From NCBI GenBank assembly GCA_937926325.1, contig CALAZQ010000096.1:1-10968 (forward strand): 10,968 bases of DNA, read 5' to 3'. Position numbers and translations under genes: made by a program. This stretch comes from an uncultured Planctomycetaceae bacterium. GTDB lineage: Bacteria > Planctomycetota > Planctomycetia > Pirellulales > UBA1268. Below are positions 1 to 5,369 of the stretch, one piece after another. Position 1 is the first letter of the stretch, and every line of letters begins with the position of its first letter. Below the pieces are notes generated by a model. It was not told where the DNA came from. It saw nothing but the letters and a program-made list of their open reading frames with translations, and searched no databases.

Positions 1-53
1 ATCACGGCAGCCCGACCCGCTACCGCAACGTCTGGATCAGACCGCTGCCGTAG
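1..53 (+). CDS. C-terminal end of a DUF1080 / 3-keto-disaccharide hydrolase family protein (partial)
   Basis: Only the last 16 codons and the TAG stop (51-53) are in the window. Frame 3 reads HGSPTRYRNVWIRPLP and then stop. This resembles the usual C-terminal strand of DUF1080 (3-keto-disaccharide hydrolase, concanavalin-like fold) proteins, which end in a pattern like HG-[NS]-P-x-[RY]-[FY]-R-N-[IV]-W-[IV]-R. The family is common in planctomycetes, usually secreted, and linked to breakdown of 3-keto-glycosides. The gene faces the minus-strand ThuA gene with only 3 bases between the two stop codons. DUF1080 and ThuA domains often occur together in planctomycete genomes, which supports the call. 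The assignment rests on a short motif, so the family call is moderately sure and everything upstream is unseen. Confidence 0.68.
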   Translation, partial: HGSPTRYRNVWIRPLP

Positions 54-56
54 CGA

Positions 57-1127
57 TTACTGCAGATCGCTCGGCTTGATACCGGCGGTTTTGTCCTTGC
101 GAAAGCCGTACATCGTCGGCTGGAATTCGCCGACGATATCGACGTCACTACTGGCCGAGATGGCGTCCTCCAGCCCGACTGCCCAGTAGCAGGCATTGAC
201 CAGCAGTCGGCGGACGCCGGCCGACTCAAGGTCTGTGGATGAGCCCATGGTTGTCGTGAACACCCGGCCGGTTGGCCCGCCGTCGATGGAATAGGTCTTC
301 ACCCAGGCGACCGGCATCATCGGGTCGTTCTTGGCCACCTTGTTCTTGGCTTTCTCCTGCACACCCTCAACCGGGGGCGAATCGGGTCCCATGCCGGCGA
401 GCACCTGGCCGAGGACCAGCGGCTGGCTGTCACCCGGCAACGGCAACCGCACGCCGTAGACGTCGGTCGGCCCCCAGATATCACCGTCCTTGATGCCCCG
501 CAGAATCGGGTGGCCCTCAGCACCGGGGGCGATCAGGCCCCGGGTACTCTCATGCTTGTGATGACCGTGATGGCTGATCCAGGTCTCACCCAGCACCAGC
601 CGACCAAAGCCCTGGGTCCAGTCTTGTTTCTCGCCTTTGTAGTTGAAGCTGTAGTGGGCGAAAGGACTTTCCTTGGGAATGTTGAAGGCATGGGTCGCCG
701 TCCGCATGCCGATCACCGGCCGGCCGCTTTTGAGATAGTCGTCGATTTCCTTCATCTGCTCATCGGGCAGATTGCGAAAGCGGGTCGCGATCACCATCAA
801 CTCAGCCTCTCGCAGGGCCTCGAGGCCGGGGATGTTCTTCTGGTTGTTGGGGGCGATTTCGCCCGACTCCGGGTCGATGGCATAGAGCACGGTGCAGCCG
901 AAGCCGTGCCGGGTTGCCAGGATCTTGGCCAGTTGGGTCAGCGCCTCTTCACTGCGGTACTCTTCGTCGCCGCTGATCAGCACCACCTGCTTGCCCGTGC
1001 CAGGGCCGTCGCCACCGGGAAAGGTGTTCCACGCGTCGGCGGCGATCCCCTGGGGTGCCGCCGTGCAGGCGAACAGCACCGGGATGACCCAACTGAACAG
1101 ACGGCTGACCGGGGAAACCAGGCGCAT
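57..1127 (-). CDS. Secreted ThuA-domain protein
   Basis: This encodes 356 aa. The open frame extends to 1223, but I take ATG at 1127 because it has a Shine-Dalgarno GGAG 7 bases upstream and begins a clean signal peptide: MRLVSPVSRLF, a hydrophobic core (residues ~11-22), and likely cleavage after GIAA (residue 30). The mature part starts with a Rossmann-like strand (KQVVLISGDEEYRSEEAL, 46-63), then a GRPVIGMRTATHAF segment (135-148) and a His-rich stretch HHGHHKHE (186-193), followed by WGPTDVYGVR (218-227). This is the pattern of planctomycete ThuA-like (trehalose-utilisation, glutamine-amidotransferase-like fold) proteins. I see no obvious catalytic Cys in the nucleophile-elbow position, so enzymatic activity is uncertain; a carbohydrate-related periplasmic role is inferred from the family and the DUF1080 neighbour. 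It lies 70 bases downstream of the beta-barrel gene on the same strand and may be cotranscribed with it. Confidence 0.88.
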   Translation of the reverse strand: MRLVSPVSRLFSWVIPVLFACTAAPQGIAADAWNTFPGGDGPGTGKQVVLISGDEEYRSEEALTQLAKILATRHGFGCTVLYAIDPESGEIAPNNQKNIPGLEALREAELMVIATRFRNLPDEQMKEIDDYLKSGRPVIGMRTATHAFNIPKESPFAHYSFNYKGEKQDWTQGFGRLVLGETWISHHGHHKHESTRGLIAPGAEGHPILRGIKDGDIWGPTDVYGVRLPLPGDSQPLVLGQVLAGMGPDSPPVEGVQEKAKNKVAKNDPMMPVAWVKTYSIDGGPTGRVFTTTMGSSTDLESAGVRRLLVNACYWAVGLEDAISASSDVDIVGEFQPTMYGFRKDKTAGIKPSDLQ

Positions 1128-1134
1128 AGCAGAA

Positions 1135-1138
1135 CTCC
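1135..1138 (-). promoter_or_regulatory. Shine-Dalgarno site that fixes the ThuA start
   Basis: Read on the minus strand this is GGAG, 7 bases before the ATG at 1127. No comparable site precedes the upstream in-frame start at 1223, so it supports the shorter protein that begins directly with the signal peptide. Confidence 0.6.
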
Positions 1139-1197
1139 GACGAAAGGGTGGCTGGAAGACGTTGACCGGGACTTGGCCTGAGTATATCCCCAGCCGC

Positions 1198-2055
1198 TCA
1201 GTACCGAATCGCGAGGCCGGCATCGGAGAAGAAGTTGGCCGCGTCCTCAGTCAGCCCCCAACCAACACGGAGGCCGAGCTCAACGTTTTCACGAATCACA
1301 AAGTGGGTGCCGGGGCTGAAAAATGGCCGATTCACATCGTCCAGCAGCCCCTGCGTGAAAGTTCCAAAGTACTCGGCGTGAATCTCCCACCGCTCAGTCA
1401 CCGGCAGCCGCAGCACCACCGACGGCCCCCAGCGGGAGAACCAGACGATATCGCTTTCGGCATAGGCATACCGCACCGCGGTATCGACCCGCCACTTCGC
1501 CGGAAACTCCCAGCCGAAGGCGACCGTGGCGACCGGCTCGGTGCCAAACTCCTGGCCGTACATCGGCGTGGTCGCCTCCATGATGAAACAGCTCTGGGGA
1601 ATCAGCCCGTTCTGCTCCGAGGTGGCCAGCTTGAAGCCGTAGAGGAAGTTCGATTCATAGAGCGTGCCACCGTCGATCGGCAGTTCACCCGCTTCGACGC
1701 TGGTGACGACATTGCCCTGGGAACCAACGGAATAGTTCACACCCAGCCGCCACTCCAGCCGGTCGGTGGCCCCGATGCGGCAGAGGTACTCGGGATAGTT
1801 GTTGGTCGGCTTGCCCTCGCGGTTTTCGATGTAGACATGCGACATCTCATTGAGGGCCCGGCCGGGCCGGATCGTAAAGGTTGAGGGCGTGAAGGCGTCA
1901 CGATCGGTGTGGAGCTCTTTCGGCTCTACCGCCTGCCCCAGGCTGACAGCCGCAACAAACCAGACCGCGAGGGCGGCCACTCCTCGCAGGATCGGCCGTA
2001 GGTGCAAGCCCGCAGCCCATCGGTAGCCGGCCGGAGTGTCCCTGTGATGGTGCAT
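1198..2055 (-). CDS. Predicted outer-membrane beta-barrel protein (transporter-like, possibly MetA-pathway/FApF-type family)
   Basis: This encodes 285 aa from ATG 2055. The product starts MHHHRDTPAG, followed by a basic stretch and a hydrophobic core (VAALAVWFVAAVSLG, ~26-40), with probable signal cleavage near residues 42-43. The mature chain is a series of short alternating amphipathic strands rich in Tyr, Trp and Phe (for example LEWRLGVNYSVG, VRYAYAESDIVWFSRWG, WEIHAEYFGTFTQG, VELGLRVGWGL). It ends GLAIRY, so the last residue is aromatic, as in the C-terminal beta-signal of outer-membrane barrels. The texture resembles the proteins annotated as putative MetA-pathway of phenol degradation (Phenol_MetA_deg/FApF-type channels), many of which occur in planctomycetes; the family name is tentative and no substrate can be inferred. 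The start is uncertain: no good Shine-Dalgarno precedes 2055, TTG at 2007 is an alternative, and the frame stays open upstream to 2559 without signal-like sequence. Confidence 0.72.
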   Translation of the reverse strand: MHHHRDTPAGYRWAAGLHLRPILRGVAALAVWFVAAVSLGQAVEPKELHTDRDAFTPSTFTIRPGRALNEMSHVYIENREGKPTNNYPEYLCRIGATDRLEWRLGVNYSVGSQGNVVTSVEAGELPIDGGTLYESNFLYGFKLATSEQNGLIPQSCFIMEATTPMYGQEFGTEPVATVAFGWEFPAKWRVDTAVRYAYAESDIVWFSRWGPSVVLRLPVTERWEIHAEYFGTFTQGLLDDVNRPFFSPGTHFVIRENVELGLRVGWGLTEDAANFFSDAGLAIRY

Positions 2056-2400
2056 GTCGGGGAAATCGGCAGCGACAACCGGCCGCACCGCTGTTTCCCG
2101 ATCGACCGACAGCACTTGCGAATCTCTCCGAGTTACCGCAGTCCCCCCGGCCAACCAGGCGGACTGCCGGGAATGTCGGTTCCGCCAGCCGGAGATGTTG
2201 CCCATGCTCGCCAGCCAGCAAACATTGACCTGCCAGCTGGTGCAATCGCTCCACGCGGCACGACCGGTCAACTCTTCCGCCAAACCGCTCTCGCTGCAGT
2301 CATCGCCGATTTGCCGACCCACCGGCCCGGGGGCTGACTGAACTGGATGGAGGGCCGCTGGTGATCCTCCTGAATGGATGCAGGGTGGTTGGTGGCTTCG
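2056..2400. other. 345-base intergenic stretch without a recognised gene
   Basis: This lies between the divergently oriented beta-barrel gene and the permease remnant. Short open frames occur on both strands, but none shows a domain, signal peptide or credible ribosome binding site. I saw no clear promoter pair, long inverted repeat, direct repeat or RNA element. It should contain the promoter of the beta-barrel gene and perhaps the decayed upstream region of the permease. Confidence 0.5.
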
Positions 2401-2646
2401 ATGCGGTTTCCAGAACTCGTCTGTCGGAACGTCGTCCGCCGGCCCTTTCGGACCGGGCTGACCGTGGCTGCCCTGGCAACGGCGATGATGGCCATCGGAG
2501 CCCTGCTGGGCATCTGCAACGGCTTCAAGGGGGCCTTCAGCGATGTCTATGGAGCCCACGGCATCGACGTCGTCGTCTCACGACAAGGCCCCGCCGACCG
2601 GCTGAGTGGCGTTGTCGACGCAGCCGTTATCAGTCGGCTGGCCTGA
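2401..2646 (+). pseudogene. N-terminal fragment of an ABC-transporter permease (FtsX/MacB-like)
   Basis: From ATG 2401 the frame gives 81 aa starting MRFPELVCRNVVRRPFRTGL. It has the typical beginning of FtsX/MacB-type permeases: an amphipathic, Arg-rich segment (RNVVRRPFRTGLT), one membrane helix (about residues 21-40), and the start of the periplasmic domain (GIDVVVSRQGPADRLSG, then DAAVISRLA). Members of this family are usually ~380-420 aa with four membrane helices. Here a TGA at 2644-2646 stops translation where the family normally continues with a segment like LPGV. A second in-frame TGA follows 21 bases later, and the next gene's 3' end on the opposite strand starts at 2668. The remaining ~300 codons, including three membrane helices and the rest of the periplasmic domain, are absent from the window. 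A second ATG at 2374 is in frame and would add nine residues. No ATP-binding partner gene is nearby. Confidence 0.7.
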
Positions 2647-2667
2647 CTGCGGCAGGTTGCGTGCTGA

Positions 2668-3477
2668 TTAGCTGAGCCCTTCGCGTACCGCTGCTGCAAA
2701 TGATCGCACCGTGAGCGTGACCGATGCTGCCTGGCAGGCAAGGGCGGCATGGCGACCGCAGCCGAGGTCGAGCAGGGTCAGGCCGAACCGCTGCCGACCT
2801 GCTGAACCGGCAGACGGCAGCTCCACCGGGACGAGCCCACAGCAGCCGGGAGCGCCATCGTGCAGCAAGCCAGCCCGAGGCAGTTCCCGCGGCAGCAGAC
2901 ACTGCCGCAGACGATCGCCAATGCCGGTTCCGGCTGCCTTGAAGACCGCCTCCTTCGCCACCCAGGCATCGAGGACAGCGGCGGCGGTCTGGTGCTCAGG
3001 CAGCGTCTGCCAGCGGGCGAGCTCCGCTGCCGCGAAGATCGTCTTGGCCATCAGCCGGGCCCAGGCGGCGTCTTGGGTTGGCTTGCTGATTTCCAGGTCG
3101 ATGCCGACCGGTCCCTGCCTGGTCACCGCGATCAGGCCCTCGTCACCGGAATGGCTGAGGTTAAAGGCGATCGCGTCGGCATGACGACCGCTCAGCACCG
3201 GCTTGCCGTGTGGGTTCGTGGCCAGTGGCACCGCCTGCGGCGGGAGGGCCAGCAGACGGCCGAGCAGTTGCCGCAGCCTGCCCCGGCTGACGACTGCTCG
3301 CCGCCGGACGTCGGGCAGCCGGCGGCCCGCTCGTTCCTGTTCCTCAGCCGCAAGGAACGCTGCCAGTTGCTGACATTCATCATCGGTGGCCGTCAACGAC
3401 AGCCAGATAAGGCTGACTTCGCAGGCGGTCGTGATGGACTCAGGGAGCCCCGGGCGAGATTGGGGGCTGGCGGTCAT
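2668..3477 (-). CDS. 4'-phosphopantetheinyl transferase, Sfp type
   Basis: This encodes 269 aa from ATG 3477. The enzyme moves the phosphopantetheine arm of CoA onto a serine of an acyl or peptidyl carrier protein in the cytoplasm. Visible Sfp-family motifs in order: RRRAVVSRGRLRQLLG (58-73); a GKPVLSG-like substrate loop (91-97); FNLSHSGD (105-112); the Mg-binding VGIDLE with D127 and E129; and W172-V-A-K175-E176-A-V-F-K180 followed by GTGIGD. All expected core residues are present and the length is normal, so it looks functional. The frame is open upstream to 3690, but that part overlaps the S49 remnant and looks non-coding, so I chose the ATG just before TASPQSRPGLPES; its ribosome site is weak. 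No carrier-protein, fatty-acid, polyketide or NRPS gene is in the window, so its target is unknown. Both flanking plus-strand genes are broken. Confidence 0.87.
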   Translation of the reverse strand: MTASPQSRPGLPESITTACEVSLIWLSLTATDDECQQLAAFLAAEEQERAGRRLPDVRRRAVVSRGRLRQLLGRLLALPPQAVPLATNPHGKPVLSGRHADAIAFNLSHSGDEGLIAVTRQGPVGIDLEISKPTQDAAWARLMAKTIFAAAELARWQTLPEHQTAAAVLDAWVAKEAVFKAAGTGIGDRLRQCLLPRELPRAGLLHDGAPGCCGLVPVELPSAGSAGRQRFGLTLLDLGCGRHAALACQAASVTLTVRSFAAAVREGLS

Positions 3478-3624
3478 CGCGATACCCGGCGGAACCGAGG
3501 CCAACTGCGAGGCTTTCGCAAACCGCTGCGAAGGCACCAGCCGGGCCGCGGCGAACCGGACACCTGACTTCGGCTGAACCGGTGATTCTGCCGGACGACC
3601 GCCCCGTCGGTTTGGGCCCTCGCC

Positions 3625-3961
3625 ACGCGCCGATCGATCGCTCTTACCTGTATCCTTGCAGCGGTGCTGACCATCAGCGGCTGCCGCCACAACCCCATGA
3701 AGGTCTTCATGCAGGAGACGATGGGAATGACGGGCGACATGGCGATGAGTGGCTCGATGGACATGCGGGATGACCTCGGGGTCGACGGCACGATTGACAC
3801 GTCGCTGAAGACCGACGACCGGGCCTCTTCACTCTCGGAGGGGTGGTTCGGTCTGGGAATGGGAACAGCGGCCGAATGGCGAGTGTCAGTGCCGACGGCC
3901 TGCTGCTCAACCGTAACATCGGTGGCGTCGGGTCGATGGGGAAAACCCGGTGGCCCTGTTC
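3625..3961 (+). pseudogene. Decayed N-terminus of an S49 (SppA-like) signal-peptide peptidase lipoprotein
   Basis: Three plus-strand frames read in sequence give one recognisable protein start. From 3625, ACG followed by codons for RRSIALTCILAAVLTISGC gives a lipoprotein signal peptide with lipobox TISGC, then RHNPMKVFMQETMGMTGDMAM and SGSMDMRDDLGVDGTIDTSLKTDDRASS. Next, in the -1 frame, comes RMASVSADGLLLNRNIGGVGSMG (about 3876-3940), and after another -1 shift ENPVALF (3941-3961). From memory, planctomycete S49 proteases carry the same order: lipobox, Met/Gly/Asp-rich linker, then a DGLLLN...GSMGENPVALF strand before the catalytic crotonase-like domain. Here there is no ATG/GTG/TTG start before the signal peptide (ACG sits where ATG would fit), two single-base losses are implied near G runs (about 3837-3870 and at 3938-3941), and the protein stops making sense after ENPVALF. 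The tRNA gene begins 85 bases on, so the catalytic Ser/Lys domain is missing. GTG at 3664 cannot yield a complete lipoprotein signal. Confidence 0.68.
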
Positions 3962-4046
3962 GTGGCAAACCCGCAAGGCAGTCCGCCACCGCGGGATATT
4001 CCAAAACCGTCGACTCCCCAGCGCACCAATCAGTCCTCCATAAAAG

Positions 4047-4120
4047 TACGCCCGGCTGGACTCGAACCAGCGACCCTGGGATTAGAAATCCCATGCTCTA
4101 TCCGACTGAGCTACGGGCGC
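4047..4120 (-). tRNA. tRNA-Arg (anticodon TCT)
   Basis: Read on the minus strand from 4120 the 74-base sequence folds as a complete cloverleaf. The acceptor stem GCGCCCG pairs with CGGGCGT (G1-U72 wobble, the rest Watson-Crick). The D-arm is GCTC...GAGC, the anticodon arm is TGGGA-TTTCTAA-TCCCA with anticodon TCT, the variable loop is GGGTC, the T-arm is GCTGG-TTCGAGT-CCAGC, and the discriminator base is A. It decodes AGA (and AGG by wobble). No CCA is encoded (the next bases are CTT), so the end must be added by CCA nucleotidyltransferase. A run of four Ts follows the 3' end. The sequence closely resembles bacterial tRNA-Arg(TCT). Confidence 0.96.
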
Positions 4121-4132
4121 GAAGCTTTCCTG

Positions 4133-4138
4133 ATTTTA
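4133..4138 (-). promoter_or_regulatory. Probable -10 box of the tRNA-Arg gene
   Basis: On the minus strand this reads TAAAAT, a five-of-six match to the sigma-70 -10 consensus, ending 12 bases before the tRNA 5' end. That would leave a short leader of about 5 bases. A weak -35 (TTGGGA, 4158-4163) lies 19 bases upstream, slightly far. The AT-rich hexamer stands out in otherwise GC-rich DNA. Confidence 0.4.
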
Positions 4139-4324
4139 TCGCCGATCGGTGTTCTGCTCCCAAAGATCGGACACGTGAAAGCCCAAAAAGCCGCTCGGAA
4201 GACCCTGCGGGCTGCGGCGCTGCCACCGATTTTCACGGTCATTCCGCGGCAGTGGCTCAATATCGCAGGCCCCGAGAGGCCAGAGCAACGATCCGCCGGT
4301 TCCCGTGCCGCGTATGCTTGGAAT

Positions 4325-5290
4325 ATGGAAACCCCCACCAAAACAATCCTGCTCGCCGCCGGCCTCACCGGCTTGCTCCTCCCGCTCAGCGGACAGGCGG
4401 TCGCCACGCCACCCCCGGCAGTGGTCGATGATGCCGCTCTGGCCCGTAACTTTGTGTCGGGTCTCGCCGCCATCGTTGACCAGAGCAGGACAATCGCCCC
4501 TGCCGCGGCCATCACCGGGCAGGCTGCCGCCACCCAGCTTGCTGCAGCTGAAGGCCGGCAGGTTCGGCTGCCGCCGTCGCCGACGCTCTGCACCTTGCAG
4601 CCGGAACAGTCTCTCTATGAGGCGGTGATGCCGGCGGTCGTGGTCGTCGGTTCGATCTACAAGTGCAACAACTGTAGCGACTGGCACCTCGGCGGCATGG
4701 CCAGTGGCTGGCTGCTGGCCGACAACGGGCTGGTGGTCACCAACCACCATGTCTTCGGCGAAGACAGCGGCCACCGCTTCGGCGTGATGACAGCTGACGG
4801 TGAGGTCTTTGCCGTGACCGCAATCCTGGCCGCTGACCGCGCGGGTGATGCCGCCATCGCCCGGATCGACACCCGGGGCCGGCAACTGCCCTCCCTGGCC
4901 CTCGGCCAACGGCCTGCCTGCGGCGACGCCGTCAGCGTGATCAGCCATCCGGCCGGCCGCTTCTACAGCCTGACCAGAGGAATCGTCTCCCGCTTTCACC
5001 GCCGACAGGACGACTCAGCCACAGGGACCGCTCGCCCTGCCGCCGTTCTCGACCTCGACACCCAAACCACCGCCCCGATCTGGATGAGTGTCACCGCCGA
5101 CTTTGCCGTCGGCAGCAGCGGTGGCCCGGTGTTCAATGCCGACGGCGAGGTGGTCGGTATGGTCTCGCGAACATTCTCCAGCCAGGCCAAGCGGAATCAT
5201 CGCCGACATGGCCAATTCGGCACCCAGATGGTCTTCAAAGACTGCGTCTCCCTCGACACGTTGCTCAAGCTGATCGACCCGGCCGGCTAG
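4325..5290 (+). CDS. Secreted trypsin-like serine protease (S1/HtrA-type domain, no PDZ)
   Basis: This encodes 321 aa from ATG 4325. It begins METPTKTILLAAGLTGLLL with signal cleavage around AVA (25-27). An Ala-rich, probably flexible segment follows to about residue 95. The protease domain shows the full catalytic triad: His142 in TNHHVF (139-144), Asp175 in AGDAAIARI (173-181) and Ser265 in GSSGGPVF (263-270). Just before the domain sits KCNNCSDWH (113-121), a CxxC pair with the SDWH context that I recall from a family of planctomycete and verrucomicrobial secreted trypsin-like proteins; it could form a disulfide or bind metal. The chain ends 56 residues after the catalytic Ser, so there is no room for a PDZ domain and this is not a complete DegP/HtrA. 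Substrate unknown. The open frame extends back to 3950, but that part reads through the tRNA region and is non-coding. The Shine-Dalgarno is poor, and nothing certain is seen in the 204-base upstream gap apart from the tRNA promoter on the other strand. Confidence 0.87.
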   Translation: METPTKTILLAAGLTGLLLPLSGQAVATPPPAVVDDAALARNFVSGLAAIVDQSRTIAPAAAITGQAAATQLAAAEGRQVRLPPSPTLCTLQPEQSLYEAVMPAVVVVGSIYKCNNCSDWHLGGMASGWLLADNGLVVTNHHVFGEDSGHRFGVMTADGEVFAVTAILAADRAGDAAIARIDTRGRQLPSLALGQRPACGDAVSVISHPAGRFYSLTRGIVSRFHRRQDDSATGTARPAAVLDLDTQTTAPIWMSVTADFAVGSSGGPVFNADGEVVGMVSRTFSSQAKRNHRRHGQFGTQMVFKDCVSLDTLLKLIDPAG

Positions 5291-5303
5291 AGCCCAACCG
5301 GCC
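5281..5303. other. GC-rich inverted repeat overlapping the protease stop codon
   Basis: GGCCGG (5281-5286) and CCGGCC (5298-5303) are perfect complements separated by 11 bases that include the stop codon TAG at 5288-5290. A transcript could form a 6-bp all-GC hairpin. No T-run follows on either strand, so it is at best a weak or factor-assisted 3' end of the plus-strand protease mRNA. Confidence 0.28.
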
Positions 5304-5330
5304 TACGTGTATCGCCGGCTCGGGGGCGGC

Positions 5331-5361
5331 AAAAGTCTCGTCGCGGGGCGAGGATACGCCC
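5331..5361 (-). terminator. Possible weak terminator after lpdA
   Basis: Downstream of the lpdA stop, minus-strand RNA can form a hairpin GGGCG-TATCCT-CGCCC (positions 5361 to 5346), followed 11 bases later by four Us (5334-5331). An alternative overlapping 4-bp stem uses 5337-5352, closer to the U run. The U tract is short and not directly attached, so this is only a candidate end of the odhA-odhB-lpdA transcript in the 79-base gap between convergent genes. Confidence 0.28.
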
Positions 5362-5369
5362 AACGCTCC

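Noticed and set aside
2056..2559. 168-residue extension of the beta-barrel frame
   Set aside because: It would bury the signal peptide inside the protein and overlaps the permease remnant on the other strand; no coding features are seen in it.
3478..3690. N-terminal extension of the PPTase frame up to 3690
   Set aside because: The extra 71 residues are low-complexity, lie antisense to the S49 remnant and are not expected in Sfp-type enzymes.
4021..4120. Possible attachment site (att) at the tRNA 3' end
   Set aside because: I found no second copy of the tRNA end in the window (only a 7-base match, tacgccc, near 5355) and no integrase gene, so there is no direct evidence.
4020..4130. Plus-strand reading frame through the tRNA giving a peptide containing AGLEPATLGLEIPC
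   Set aside because: This is the familiar artefact of translating the antisense of a tRNA gene; it carries no coding signal and the protease starts later at 4325.
4142..4149. Palindrome CCGATCGG between the tRNA -10 and -35 candidates, as an operator
   Set aside because: Short palindromes of this kind are expected by chance in this GC-rich sequence and there is no supporting partner or repeat.
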